NCBI RefSeq assembly: GCF_030272615.1
Contig: NC_081415.1
Location: 268,562,425-268,626,424, forward strand
Direction of reading: 5' to 3'
DNA from: Cryptomeria japonica
Taxonomy: Eukaryota; Streptophyta; Pinopsida; Cupressales; Cupressaceae
DNA: 64,000 bases
The stretch's first letter is position 1, and each line of letters opens with the position of its first letter. This document shows positions 10,200 to 23,300 of this stretch, in pieces. Position numbers and translations under genes: made by a program. The notes under the pieces are model-generated. The model saw nothing but the letters and a program-made list of their open reading frames with translations. It was not told the DNA's origin and ran no database searches.

Positions 10200-10952
10200 C
10201 TCATCGAGGTTTTCACAAGGGAACTTGTTATTTTTATTTTGATTGTCTTTTTTGTGCCTAAGAGAATTGGTTTGACTATCAAAATATGCTCTCTCATTTA
10301 GCTAAATCCCATAGACTTTATTGTGGTCCTTAAGGTCATGCATTTCTAGGAGTGCCAAGATAGAATTGTCATTTGCATATATGTCAAGGGTGGGTGGTCC
10401 ATGTTGGTCCCAATCTATCAATTTGAGGTATATGAGTGGGAGGTCTGATGAAGTGGATGGAGTGATGGTGCAAATGCAAGTATCAGAGAAGGGGTCATCA
10501 AGATATTCAAAAGGTACTTTTTAGAATTCCTCATTGTCAGAGTCATCGACAATAGAAGGAGGAGCTTGAGAAGCACCAATGAGGGTTAACTTAGGTTCTG
10601 GGAAGTAACTTAAGCCTCTATTATGCTTTTAAGAAATGTGTGAAATAGGCTCCTTTTTTCCTTGTTCCTTTGGTGCAAAACCATATCCTTAATATCCCAT
10701 TTCGTCCATGATATGATATTCCTTAGGATATTTCTCTTTAGGCAAATTGACTTGTTCATCATCTTCTACTCTATATATCCAAGAGGTGACATCTTCCTCA
10801 TAGTTTTCTTCATATAATGGACCCCATTGCACCTAAATGTAGTCTTCTAACAATGTATGTTGGGCTTCTTCTAAATTTATCTCTTTAGGTCTACCATAGG
10901 ACATAGGAGATGTAGGGAGGTGGCCCACATAGAGTGTATTTTGAAGGCTATG
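10200..10952 (-). other. Gypsy A linker between protease and reverse transcriptase
   Basis: Between the two recognised domains; short open pieces only, with no domain I can name. Its position fits the spacer of a gypsy Pol polyprotein. Confidence 0.45.
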
Positions 10953-11693
10953 CTATCCACATCCATTGCCAATGACCTTTATCTTGATCTCGGGTTGGAT
11001 GTAGTTAGAAGTTGAGGTGACATTGGAGGTATCAATGGAGGGTGTCAACATGCGTGTGTTAAGAGGAAAATGATGGATATGTTTCTCTTCCAAGAGTTTG
11101 GAATATTGAAAGGTTTGGGAATAGGTGGGAATAGTGATTTCCATACCATTATATGGAAATTTAAGGCACTGGTGATAGCTGGAGGGGATAACTTGAATGG
11201 AGTATATCCAAGGGTGACCAAGAAGTATATTATATAGGAGATCAAGGTTGAGGACTTGACAAGTTGTTTCTAACATTGTTGGCCCAACTTGAAGTGGTAA
11301 TGTGATCACACCTTTATAGATTCTCTCTGCATCATCATAGGATTTGATTGTGATATTGCCACTGAAATCATTGATATTATCGGGGTATCCTAGTTGTTTT
11401 ATTAGCTTGAATGTACATAAATCAAGACCAAATCCACCATCTATAAGGACCCTTTTCATTTTATGCCTATGAACAAGGACATCAATATGGAGGGGTTTAT
11501 TATGTGATGGATTGTTGGATGGGACATCTTTGCTAGTAAAAATAAGGTGATGTTGTGAGAAAAGGTTACCTATCAAGGCTTGGAATTGCGAGGCATTGAT
11601 GTTATCAGGAACATGGGATTCAAGAAGGGCCTTTTCAAGGATTTCCCTATGAATGAGAGAGGTCTTAAGAAAGTCAAGAATACATATTTGCAT
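10953..11693 (-). pseudogene. Gypsy A retropepsin-like protease region
   Basis: A 246-residue uninterrupted stretch. Residues 80-170 contain a retropepsin-like core with Val-Leu-Ile-Asp-Gly-Gly-Phe and, 70-80 residues later, Ile-Leu-Leu-Gly-His-Pro-Trp-Ile. The usual plant gypsy motif has Asp-Gly-Gly-Ser or Asp-Ser/Thr-Gly; here the Asp is kept but Ser is Phe. The flap-side Ile-Leu-Gly motif and the His-Pro-Trp ending are typical of plant Ty3/gypsy proteases. It follows gag and precedes reverse transcriptase, as expected. The frame is locally intact, but the polyprotein around it is broken. Confidence 0.8.
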
Positions 11694-12583
11694 AGGATTT
11701 TTTCCTAAGTGATCAAGGATGTTGTAGTGATATGTGGATGGGGTAGAGGAGGACCTCCTTGGATAGTTACCCTTCCCCTACTGGTCATTACATTGCAATC
11801 AGTGGGAGAAGAGGAAGAATGGGATCCTCGAATAGTTACCCTTTGTCTTCGGGTGTTTGGATCACAATTGGTTCCTTTGACGGTGATGGTATTAACTTGG
11901 GTGTTGGCTACCTCTATTTAGCCAATGAGTCAAAGGATGAAATGGTGTTGGTGTAGTCATAGGACATGGAGTGAGATGATGAGGCTTTTTCCTTATAATG
12001 CTTAGGAATAAGATCTTTATAGATCTTGAGCTTGTCATTAGATGTGTTGGATTTGGCACCTTCAACTTCAATGTCACCTGTCAATAAGGTCTTGGATATA
12101 GTTCTTAAATTTCATGCATGTTTTTGTCTCATGACCTTTGATACAATGGTATTCACAGTACTCATTTTCATTATACCACACGGGTTTGGGTTGATTTTCA
12201 TCAGAAGGCCAAATGAAGGGGTATTGGACCATATTTTCCTTCACTAGTTGTTGAAAAACAACGTCAATAGGTTAGGAAAGAAGGGTATACTCATGCTTTG
12301 ACTTGTTATTGGATTGTGATGGGCCACAAGAAATGGAAATTTTGGCATTTTTTTGGTTGATTTTGTTGTTGGGTAGGGTTGTAGGGTTGATTGGTTTTGC
12401 TAGATGGTATGTGAATTGTTTGAACATTCTTAGCATCAATCACACCATCATTCACCACATTTTTGTCTCTTGCCGAAAACTTAGGCTTATTATTGGAGGA
12501 AGAACCTTGGGAGTCCCTTTAATAATGTTTGATGGTACCTTGTTTCAAGAGTTCCTTGGAATCATCAAGCATTGGGCACGTAA
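11694..12583 (-). pseudogene. Gypsy A gag C-terminal part with CX2HX4HX4C knuckle
   Basis: On the minus strand near 12090-12180 there is Tyr-Cys-Glu-Tyr-His-Cys-Ile-Lys-Gly-His-Glu-Thr-Lys-Thr-Cys, a knuckle-like CX2HX4HX4C spacing in which the second Cys of the standard knuckle is His. Gypsy B3 has the same form. The rest is a degenerate linker. Confidence 0.6.
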
Positions 12584-13690
12584 TCAAAAGGACATTTTAG
12601 GCACAAGGTTGCGAATACAAATTTTCACTTGGTGTGCTTCAAGAATATCCAAAGGAAATATCCTAATGAGGTGATACCATCTTTGTAAAAATTTGGCAAA
12701 GCTTTCCCTATTCCTTTGTTTGGTATTACATAGATCCATCATGGATACCTCACTCTTAATGTTATATCTATAATGAGCCACAATTTTTTTGGCAAGATCT
12801 AGGAATGAGGTAATAGAGCCATGACATAAGTTAGTGAACCATTTAAGGGCGGGGCCTCCTAGACTCACCCTAGACTCTTTGGTAAAAACCTTCTTAAGTA
12901 GATGTCACTATAGGAGACATATTGATGAGCTATAAAAGTTACTTAACATGCTCTCTATGGTCTCCCTTTCTATTATACTTGTCAAATATATGAATATCAA
13001 AGTTGGGAGGATAAGGAGCTATAGAGATCAATTTATCAAAAGGATAGGGACATATTTCGTCAAAGGTATAAGCTTTCTTTTGATGTCCCTCCTTTAGATT
13101 TTTAACTATATTCTTCATGTCTTGAAGTTCTTTGTCCAAATTAGTGAGTTGAGGGTTATCTCTTTATTCATGGTGAAGGGACAATTCTCATTGCAAAGGA
13201 TGTGCTTTGAATGTAGATGGGTGATATCTAGAGGTAGGGGGATGCTAGAATTTATGTATTGGTAGGTGGATGTGGTGGCATTATTATTATGGGTATTGGT
13301 AGCGGAATGGATGGTACAAGGTTGTGATTCTTGTATGGTACTCATGGTTGGAAGGCTTGTGTGAATGAAGTTAGCTGCATTATTCAAAGGTGTGGAGGAT
13401 ATGATTGGATGAGAGGTTGGATGAAGGGATGATACTATGTGGAGGTAGATTGAGAATGAAATATTGTGGGTCAGTGATTAGGAGCTATTAGGGAAATTAT
13501 GTATTGCCAAATTGGTAAGTACAAAGACGTCAAAGCCTGGTGGATGTCTAGCCCCATGTTGGATAAGGTCCACTAAGAAGGTACTTGGATTGGTCTTGAT
13601 TAATTTTTCTACCATCTCTTGGTTATACTCATCATTTAGAAACATCTCCAATCATGGGGAATGTTATAGTTGATTGAAAAGTATTTGTTC
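12584..13690 (-). pseudogene. Gypsy A gag
   Basis: Minus-strand fragments at 13500-13660, 13115-13387, 12939-13139 and 12584-12868 are in different frames. The third ends with Tyr-Asn-Arg-Lys-Gly-Asp-His-Arg-Glu-His-Val. The fourth begins with Gly-Pro-Ala-Leu-Lys-Trp-Phe and contains Phe-Ala-Lys-Phe-Leu-Gln-Arg-Trp. These are hallmark positions of the plant retrotransposon gag domain (central capsid-like region). At least two frameshifts separate the parts. Its role in an intact element would be particle assembly; here it is dead. Confidence 0.75.
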
Positions 13691-13904
13691 CTCTCAGTTT
13701 AGTTGGACTTCATACGTGGTATCGTGCACTCCATAAGGGAGGTTCAAGTTAGGGAGCTCATTTGTTTGAGAATCCATGAGTTTTTTCTTTTGATCTCATG
13801 TGTAGACCATACAAAGGTAAATCTTAAGGTGTTGGGAAATAAAGTTGGGAGATTAGGAAGATGGATGGTTTGGAATTTGCACAAGGAAGAAAAATCTTGG
13901 ATTT

Positions 13905-14060
13905 TAGACTTGGTTGGATATTGGACATAGGATTGGATTTTTGCATTAGGTTTTGATTAGATTGGATGACCTTAAGAATTGGATTAAGGTTGGATTGGAT
14001 TGGGATTGATTTTGGATTAGGATGGATTTGGATTGGAATTGATTGAGATTGGGAATTTTT
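13905..14060 (+). repeat. Degenerate GGATT/GGATTG-rich tract
   Basis: The plus strand repeats GGATTGGATT-like units with spacing variation for about 150 bp. It lies in the gypsy A leader. Any open frame across it is a by-product of the repeat. Confidence 0.7.
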
Positions 14061-17000
14061 AATTTTTGGATGAGATAAGGTCAAACAAACCCTATTAATA
14101 TCTATCTCCTTAGTGAAGGTATTTTAATTAGGATCAAACTTATCTTAATTGGGATAGGCAAAGTTCCCAAGTAAATTAGATAAGGTAATTGGATTGGGGA
14201 TAATTGAGTACAATACTTAAGATAGGAAAGTTTTTAAGCACTAAACTAATTAGGGATCACAAAAGATTTAAGGATGCAAACAAACTTTTGTGGTTTATGA
14301 CTTTGGATTAAGGATTTAATTAGGGGGGTGATCTTGGTTGATATCCTAAGTCCAAAAGGGAGTGGAAAATTGGTTTTGGAAGGGTGGTAGGAAGGTGGAT
14401 GAATAGGATGCTAATGTGGAGGGTGACATGAAATATAAGAGGTAACTTGACTAATGGAAAATTTGGTTTGCAGGTCTATCAAGGTTCCCTTGGATCATCA
14501 GTTGTTGTACTAAATATCCAAAATTGTGTTTGTTAGGTAAAATGTTAGACTATGTTGGTAAAAATATTGTCAAGGAGCAGATGGCAAAGGCTAGGTAGAG
14601 ATGTTGATTATCAATCTCAGGTGTCAAAAAACATAGACAGGGTTTGATAGGCACAAACACTAAAACAAAGGTGTAGACATTGAAGGGCAATTATAGGGAT
14701 GGTTAATTGTTTTTGTCATTTTTTTTAAATTTTTTTTGTCAAGAGATGTCAAACAATAATACATACTAGCCAAATTTTGACTTATGATAAATGAGGGTAA
14801 GGCAATAAGGCTCCGCAAAGCCAATATCCATAGGTTTAACACAAATGAATGCATGCCAAGCACTTGTCACAACCTAGAATTCAATGGCTTAGTTGTAGAA
14901 ATATCGAGCCCACGTCTTTGTATTACTTTGACTCAAATTATCAACACCTTAAGGATTTTTTTGTATCTTTGTCTTTGTGAGATAAGGATAGGTAGGGGGC
15001 TCCAGGACTGGAAGCATGATCCAATCACCCTCTCCCTGAAAGCCACAGTTAGCTTTTGTTACCTAGGGATTTCTATCTCAACTCAAGGGAATTCATATGG
15101 TGATTGCCTTCAAGGTATGATGCTACACCTTGGCATTGATATTAATGCAATTCTCCCAATCAAAAGGGTAGACTTCTAAGACAAGGTTTCTAGTCACTTC
15201 TTGGGAGACTTGTGTGCTTTCACTCCCTAGCAAGTCACTTAAGGTTCTGGTCAACCCTCTGTGGCTCTAATTCCACCCCCAAATTAACACCAATGGCATA
15301 CACCCCCAAGTTAGGCTCTTATTTTCACCTTTATTGCTTATATACCAGTCTGAAGGAAAATTTTCTTTGGGTTGTTCCCCTTGGAGGAAGCACTTTTCTA
15401 AGGGAAAATCCTATAAACACAAGAAAATGTTGTGATTTATCTTTACCCAAGTTCCATGAAGCCAAGGGGAGAGGATGCTTTCACAATATTTTTGAGATCT
15501 ATCCTAAACACAAATAAGGTAGGTTTAGTTTTTGATCACCCAAGTTTGCACAAGGGGAGAGCATATGCCTACTACCTCTTCAAACATGACAAACAAGGTA
15601 GATTAACCCCTACTTAAACTATGTGCAACTAAAATAGTGACAAAAATAAATTCTTTGACAAATGAACTTGCAAAACCACAGGTTAGTATTTTGTCAGTTT
15701 ATAACTCTTGGTACACGTTTAGAGCTACACAATCATTAGTAATTAACATTTTTTTTGATAAAAACCTAAGCACATGTAGATTGCCAATGTACAAGTGCAA
15801 AAGGTGAACAAAACATACGTTGTTTCATACTCGGTGATGTTGAACTATAGACAACAAAAAAACAACTAGCTATAAAATTCAACATAATTAAAAAATCAAT
15901 CTATATTTTTGGTATTTTTCAATATTTATTTATTTTGGTCTTTTTGCTAATAATAGGGAAATAGGAAACAAAATTTGACAATAAAATTAAATGAGCTATA
16001 CTTGAGCAGAGATGGCATTACAAATATGTAGGCGTTGAAAAGCATAGATGATTTTCTATAGGTGGAGATGTTGATTCTTAAGTCTGCAAAACACAACTAG
16101 CTAAAAATTTGAGAGATAAAAACTAGTTAAGGAGTGATATCTAATAAATAGGTAGGTTAGAAAAATAATTTGTTTGTTAGCAAGTTAGCAGAATAATTTG
16201 TTTGTTATCAAGTTAGCCAAAAACATCACAAAATGAAGAAATAAATAAAAAACTATTATACAAATAGGAGGGTTATTTAACCAAGCAGAGACACCAATTT
16301 GTGTGCATAGATGCTGAAAGGTGTAGACTTCAATATGTGAGTAGAGATCATTCCACAGTTTGGGATGCAAAACTTCACAAAGGCTCAAAAATTAAGGTTA
16401 GTAGCAAAGGAATGTGGGTCCCTCCAAGCATGCCAAAATGAAAGCTACGAAAATAAATATCTAACTAAATGTTTGGACATAAAAACTAATGCATACAAAG
16501 ACTATATACATTCATATTCCATGGATAGAGCCAAAGTGATTGCACCCTTGATCACTTGATTTTCTCTAGGATTGTTACAATATGTGGATTGCTCTCCAAT
16601 TGCATAACATAAGGATGATGAGGATGGTCAAATTGGCAACATAAGGGTGTGATTATGAGTGATCTATGGTAATTTTGTAATGATAATGGTATGATATGGA
16701 GTGATTATTTGTGAAGGGAGGAGGCTCCAATTTATAGATTTTTTGGAAGGAAAACAAATGGTGAGATTGGAGGAGAAGATGTCAATAGGATTGCGTTCAT
16801 AGCCTTGTAACAAGTGTCACAAGGTGGAGGCATTGGGAAGAACACTTGTCATGGGGAAGAGGATAAGGTGTCCTCACACACATGCAAGCACATCTTGGGA
16901 AAGAACACGAAGATGACAAGTGGACACAAAAATGACAAAGTGGAAGAGGTGTAAGAGGAGGGAGGTGAAAAATTGTGCAAAGGGGAAGGTGTGTTGTGAA

Positions 17001-17455
17001 GAACACTCATCACAAATGTGTGAGCACAAAACATTTTATTTGATCAAAAGGTGAGGTCAAGATTTGAAAATGACATGTGCATGCAATAAATTTAAGAGGG
17101 GTAGTCACATGTGGACTTGGGTACGTGTGATGAATTAAAAATAAGAATAAATGTTAATGAGGTTAGGAATGAAGGGGATTAGTTAATTAATAAAAAATTA
17201 ATTCACTAATTTAAATTAGAGGAATATTGGGATATTTGGCTAATGTGGGATTTGATTTATTAAAACAAATCAAACTTTAAAAGAATTAGTAGGATACATA
17301 ATTAATAAATAAATAAATAATGTGAAAGGGGGAATAATTATCTAAATATGATTTAATTAATTTTGGAAGAAAAAGGGGAAAACATAATTAATGAGATTAA
17401 TTATGTTACAAAGGAAAATTATTAAATAAAATTTAATTAATTTTAGGTGTCTACA
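14061..17455 (-). repeat. Gypsy A 5' LTR and leader (inner boundary unresolved)
   Basis: The outer edge at 17455 reads TGTAGACACC on the minus strand. A TATA-like TATAAAT lies on the minus strand at about 16729-16736, about 720 bp inside, suitable for the U3/R boundary. I could not place the LTR 3' end or a primer site, so LTR and untranslated leader are given together. No coding sequence is seen. Without the 3' LTR in the window the extent cannot be confirmed by comparison. Confidence 0.55.
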
Positions 17456-18583
17456 GTTAAAAATCTTTGAAACCTTCAAATCAAGATTTACCTTTTCTTG
17501 AAGGTGATTGTGACGTCACCTTTGAATATAACTATTTTCTAAAAAAATTCTCCCTAATTGTCCAAATTTTTTATGTCCCACAAGTGAGACACATTATTGT
17601 GGGTCTACCAACTTTTAGATATTTGTCCTCTGGAAGCATATATAGATCACTTCAAATTTGCATAATTTATCCTCATGGTTCACATCTTAAATAAATAATA
17701 CACCTTATGTACAATGTTACTTAGCATGACCATATAAATGAATGTAGTGGAAATGGTTTAACCATCTATAATAGTAAATATTGGTTTAGTGGAAATAAAA
17801 TCTATGAAATGGTTATATTATATTTACATGTATATGTGTAAGGCACCAATAAAACTATCCACTAAAGAAAAATAGGTCTCAAAATCAAATCATATAATTT
17901 GTTTTTACTCAACTAAAATAAAAAATGCCAACTATAGATAGAGTGTTTAGGTCTTGGAGTAGAGTTTTCTAACTCTCATTCCTATTGTGAAACTTGTCAT
18001 TTTATTGCTACTTTTATATACAAAGTTGTTGATAATTGGTTATATATGTGAACGTGGGAAATTAGTGGAAGTCAAATGTTACTCAAATAACCACTCAAAC
18101 ATTGTTGTACACATTAGTAGGCATGCTAACACCTAGTGAATGATCATTAATAGATTAAATTTTATTAACTAAGAAGGTTAGTAAACCATTTGAACTCATT
18201 TTGAGACATTTTTCACTATGTAACTTTTTCTTTATATGCATTATTATAATTATTATCTACTTATTTTGCTTGAGAAATAGTAGAAGTAATCAAGTCAAAA
18301 TTTAATCTTCAAAAAATCAACAATCAAGCTATGTTGCATGGAGAGTATTGTAGAATGCATTATTGAGATGATCTATTTTGTTAAAAACTAATTCATTGAG
18401 TTGAAGATCAAAATAATGCAATCTAGGATGTAGATTCACAGTATACTAAATATTGATATAGTGTGCTAAATGACACTTTAGATTAACAATTTATATATCT
18501 TTCTATTGAAGATATCAACAATTTTTTAACATTACTAACAAAAAATAGTAAAGAAAACATGAACTATTATAAAGCTCTAATGA
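17456..18583. other. Non-coding AT-rich spacer
   Basis: It lies between gypsy A and the chromovirus-like element. One 75-codon frame at 17467-17694 has no recognisable domain and I treat it as chance. Nothing else is seen. Confidence 0.4.
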
Positions 18584-19250
18584 TGCAGGAGCATCTACGA
18601 TCATTGGCAATCCTCGTTAGCCAAAAGGATCGAGTAATTTATTTTTTTATTTTTCTAGGGTTTGGTAATTTTGTAGTAGGATAAATAGATCATAAAATTG
18701 AGGCCAAAATATTATTTTAATATTTGGTCACCTAATAATGTTATTGCATTTTTGGTATGGAGATAGTCTAGGAGGTAAATTTAATGTTTGAAATTTTTAA
18801 TTTGCCCATTTTGGCATGGGTTTGGAAGAATGTGTTTTTTTGCAAACCCATTCAATGCTCCTAAATTGTATCTATGACTAATCTTAGAGCCCATATTGAG
18901 TTTATTGTCATGTTCTAATTTGGGCCCCTATTTGTGGGGAGTGGGAGACTAGTTGACACCTAAACTTCACAATTTTTTGAAAATACTTTTAGTTCATTAA
19001 ATGAATTTCTAAAATGAAAAATTATGCCTTTTCCTTATATTTCAATTTGTGTATTAGTTTGAAACTACATGTATTGGCCCATGTGGTTGCACATTTGTCT
19101 AATAACTGATTTTTGAGGTTAATGTATCATTTTCTGTGAAGATGAATGAGAAAAATATAGTTTTCCAAATCATATTTTAATTCTATTTCATAGTATTTAT
19201 TTTGTATTTGGTGTTGTTTTTTGTAGAGGTTTTGTGTTGAATCCCTCTTG
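18584..19250 (+). repeat. Chromovirus-like 5' LTR
   Basis: Matches 25901 onward over several hundred bp, for example TTTTAATATTTGGTCACCTA in both. It is about 330 bp shorter than its partner: the segment corresponding to about 26360-26700 is absent. The 3' boundary is approximate; a decayed primer site (TTGTATCAATATT) may follow near 19248. Confidence 0.75.
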
Positions 19251-19289
19251 TATCAATATTATTAGAGTGAGTAATCTTGATTGTGTAAA

Positions 19290-20349
19290 TATATAGTTGA
19301 ACAAAGGTAGTCCAAGAGGAGCCTCATGAGGTAGGGGTAGAGGTGGAGGTACAAACCATCCAGAAATTGTTCATGGAGATGATTTAAGAGCCTTGAGAAG
19401 GTAGGTTGAGAATTTACAAGAAGACTAAATAGGGGTTTTGAGCAAAGGATTAGAGAACCTGAAAGTGAAGAAGATGAATAATATCTACAAACATCTAATC
19501 AATTAAGTGAAGGAAGAAATACAACAATAGTTGTTGCTAGAGAAACTTTGTTGGTTGCACTTTCAAGAATAGGGAAAAAACCCAAGATTGAAGTCCCTAC
19601 ATTTAATGGAAACCCCAATCATGAAGAACTTGTTGATTGGATAAATGAAATGGATGAGTACTTTGAGTTTTAAGAAGTTGAAGACCCCAACAGAGTGAGA
19701 TTTGCAAATATAAGATTGAAATGGCATGACTCTCTTTGGTGAAAAGAGGTACAACTAGAAAGAGGAAGAAGAGCAAAGAATAAAATCACTAGATGGGACA
19801 TGATGGTAGAAAATATGAAGAAGCAATTCATTTCAATAGACAATGAAGTGGAGTTACTAAAAATATACAAAGTTTGAAACAAGGAGGAGGAATAGTGAAA
19901 GAATATACAAAAGAGTTTCATAAGATCCTGATAGAACTGGACAAGTTGAGGCAAATAAAGAGAAGGTATCCCATTACATCAATGGGTTAAAACCTAGAAT
20001 TCATGAGGAATTTGGTTTAGTAAGAAAGTATACAGTCAAGGATACCTAGAAATCCACATTGAAGGTTGAAGAAAGATTGAATAAGAGATTAAAAACAAAC
20101 AAAGATCAAGAGGTCATGATGAAAAGAGAGGAGGAAGATCATATGGAGGTTGGGTTGAGGATTCAAATTTAAATAATATGAAAAATGAAGACCATGACAA
20201 CAATACAAATAATAGGAGTGATAATTCATACCCCTGTGATCAAAATTTTAGAGAAAGATGAAGATCAGGTACAGGTTTTAGAAGAGAAAATTACAATATA
20301 ACCTATTTTGAATGTGGAGAAGAAGTACACAAAGCATATGAATGTTTAG
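19290..20349 (+). pseudogene. Chromovirus-like gag, 5' part
   Basis: An Arg/Gly-rich N-terminus (Arg-Gly-Arg-Gly-Gly-Gly) is followed by Pro-Lys-Ile-Glu-Val-Pro-Thr-Phe-Asn-Gly-Asn and Glu-Leu-Val-Asp-Trp-Ile-Asn-Glu-Met-Asp, a standard plant chromovirus Gag opening. Downstream are the Arg-Leu-Lys-Trp-His-Asp-Ser-Leu-Trp motif and, at the end, a zinc knuckle reading Phe-Glu-Cys-Gly-Glu-Glu-Val-His-Lys-Ala-Tyr-Glu-Cys, whose first Cys is lost. Stops and frameshifts are numerous. The frame is cut just after the knuckle by the 3054-bp insert and resumes at 23404 or just after. Confidence 0.8.
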
Positions 20350-23300
20350 TGTTGGCATTATAATGCAATTTTGTATGAATAGTAAACATTATGGTTGTCA
20401 TTGTTGGCAACATAATCTCCTTAGTCTTCCCAATCCTTAGGGAGTAAGCAAACTAGGCAGTGAGTAAACATGCAGACAGTAAGACCGTGGTGCAGGAGTA
20501 CCTAGGACTTAGACTATCTAGTTTTTCAATTTTGTCTTGTACTGACCCTAGCCAAGTCAGAAGTGAATAAGGACTCCAGGAGGGTCCAAGAGTTAGAGTT
20601 TTGAGTCAATGTAGGCCTAGGTTGTGTTCATACTTCTTAGGTTTGCATTTTTGTGTAAATAGTGAGTTTGAGTAGGTAATTGACCTTTTTGATGGTCAAA
20701 AGTATAAAAAAATTGTAAAATCATTAGGGAGGGTTAAATTAGTATTAGGAAAGTTTTAAAAGTAATTTTTGATGACTTGGAATAGGTCTTATAGGTTGGA
20801 AAGACCAAAAGTGCAAAAATTGCAAAGTTGCAAAAAGTTGTCATGACAACTTTTGTCCTGAAATGGTTAGCAATGGAGTTAAGGATTGTTCAATTCCATA
20901 GGATGACTCCAAATTTGGGAAATATATAATAACACTCTCTTTCATGGTTACCAAGGTTGGTGAATGTGTTTTGAGAGCTTAACAATATGAAACTACACAT
21001 TTTTTCAGACTAGTTGGCAACGTTTTAGCTTGATTTTACTCATTTTGTAATTGAAAATGGATTGAATCCATTGATCCAGCAATGGATTAAGTTTCTCTTG
21101 TGTTTTATTGTGTTTTTGGTTCAATTTAGATCTTTGTAGATACTCTTCATTAGTGTTTTCTTGTTTTAGTTTGCAAACAACCAGTTTTGGCTTGTATATA
21201 GCAGTTTTCTTGTAAATATGGTTGCCCCATGAGTTCCACACGTGCTGCCATCATGGAATGTTGGTTCATGGAGGGAAACCATCTATATAGTGTACATATG
21301 TAGGTGCAAGTACTGGAGAATATTTTAAGTATTACTGTCACCTTGTTCTAGGCGAGTCCAGGAGCAACCCGGCTAGAGGAAATAAGGTGAAAATGAAGTG
21401 CCAAGTGCAGAGGTGGATGTCAAACCACTTTCTAAGTTTTTGAAGGGGTCTAAGGAGTCGAGATAGAGTTTCCAATGAAAGGAGGAGCCTTGAAAATTTC
21501 ATTTGTTTCACAAACCCCAACTTGACCTGTCACTGCCACCTAGAAGGCCTAGAAACCCTCCAAAACCCTCATTTTGGGGTTAGCATATTGAATGGTGGGT
21601 TAAGAAGCCAAAACCACAAAAATAACTTGAGGTTAGATGAACCATTGAAGGAAATCCAAATTTTTTTGGGGTTCCTTTAGACCGTTTTCACTTAAGCCCT
21701 AAAAAACCGGTTTTAGGAGGCCTAATTGGGCTAATTCCTTGTAGCCCTTTTCTAGTCAAGATTTTGAAATCGGTAAGAAACCTATTTATGGAAAACTTAA
21801 ATGGACCCTAAATGCATACAAAACATTAATTAAGACACCTCCACACCTCTACATCATCTCACAATGGTAGGAGGTCATTTTGACAACTTGAAGCCAAGAA
21901 GCCATAATTGAGTACATGGGAAGCACTATGAATTGGTAGGGTTCCTAGCCAAAAAACTTGAAGAAAAACACCTTAGAGAGATAAAGAATCAAAAACAAGA
22001 AGAGATTGAGAAGGAATTGAACCTAGTCTAGAGAGCAACTAGGCCTGGTGAGTTGGTGCAATTGAGCAACACCAGCTAGGTGAAGTGTTGAGCAAACTAG
22101 GTGAACCCCATCAGACCGGGCAGTGAGTAAATTGACAAATAGTAAGTATAGCGACAATAAGTAGACTAGAAATTAGTAGACTATAAAGCATCAAGGGGAT
22201 TAGGTAGTGGTGAGTAGATCAATAAGGAAGACGTCCACCGGCTAAGAAAAGACTAAACTGGTACACTGGAAGAAATCGGCTAGTCAAGGTATTGATCGGT
22301 TCACCAGAAAAGTCGGTAACCGACAGAATAGTAACATTCAGTTACAATCGGCTAAATCCAAAGTCTTCTCTTAGTCAACCAATAGACATATTGGCATGTT
22401 CGACAGAACTGATAGAGATTCCTTCATGAATCCATCAACCCCCTACTATTCTATAGGTAATCTAGCTGCTCCACCCTATGTCAGTGGTACCATGAAGCAT
22501 GGTACCTTGAAGCTACCATGAACAGTAGGGTCGTGGAAGAGTAAGACAATTTATAATAGAGTTACCTAGGAGCACCTACAACTCTATGTGGAAGAGCCTT
22601 ACTTTCAGGTGGAAGAGTTACCCGCTCTCTATAAATACACAAATCTCATTGCTGAAAAGGTTGTTGTCAAGGTGATTAAAGTTTAATGTGAAAAAGAATA
22701 TAGGGGGAGTTTCAGAGCATACAAAGCTGAGTGACAAAAGAATGGTAGAGTGGGGTTTCACAGAGCAGTGACTCAGGTGACAAAGGATTGGCAGTGCAGG
22801 ATTCAAGTATCACCAAACCGGCAGAAGGCAGAGTTGTGAAGGATAGGCACAACTGATGCAGACCAAGACTGATGACTAATTGTGATCTGATCAAGCTAAT
22901 GTGTAGCTTCATGTATTTGATCATTTTATCTATTGTTTTGAAATGAATGCAATATAAATCCCTTAATTGGGTGGACTTTAACAAGTCCCATTGTATAAAT
23001 ACCTTAACCGAGTAACATCTTAACTGATGTTCTAAGTCCTTTAACCAAGCTACCTTTAACAGGGTAAAGGCACTAACCGGCCTTCATCAAAGTCCCTTAA
23101 CTAGGTGGCACCTAACCAGTGTCTTTGTAATCTCCTAACAGGGATGGCTCTTCATTGGGCATACTCCAGAAGAATACAAATTTTGTGAGTTCCTACTCAC
23201 ACCATGGTTTTCTCCCTATTGGGTTTCCACGAGATAAATTTGTGTTTCTTTGTGTATCTTTTCATGCATGCTTAATCTTCTGCAGTAATTGTGTACATTG

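Larger units (their letters stand above)
1905..17455 (-). mobile_element. Gypsy A: decayed Ty3/gypsy element, split by NA1
   Basis: Read on the minus strand the order is LTR or leader (17455 down to about 14100), gag, a variant zinc knuckle, protease, reverse transcriptase and RNase H, which is the Ty3/gypsy order. The outer boundary at 17455 begins TGTAGACACC on the minus strand, a typical LTR start. The element stops within RNase H at about 1905, so integrase and the 3' LTR are absent: truncation or deletion. Many stops and frameshifts show it is old. NA1 (2015-8515) lies inside the RNase H domain. Lineage within Ty3/gypsy is not resolved. Confidence 0.85.

Noticed and set aside
13824-14084. 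86-codon minus-strand frame
   Set aside because: It lies on a degenerate GGATT tract; the Ser-Ile-Pro-Asn repeats come from the DNA repeat.
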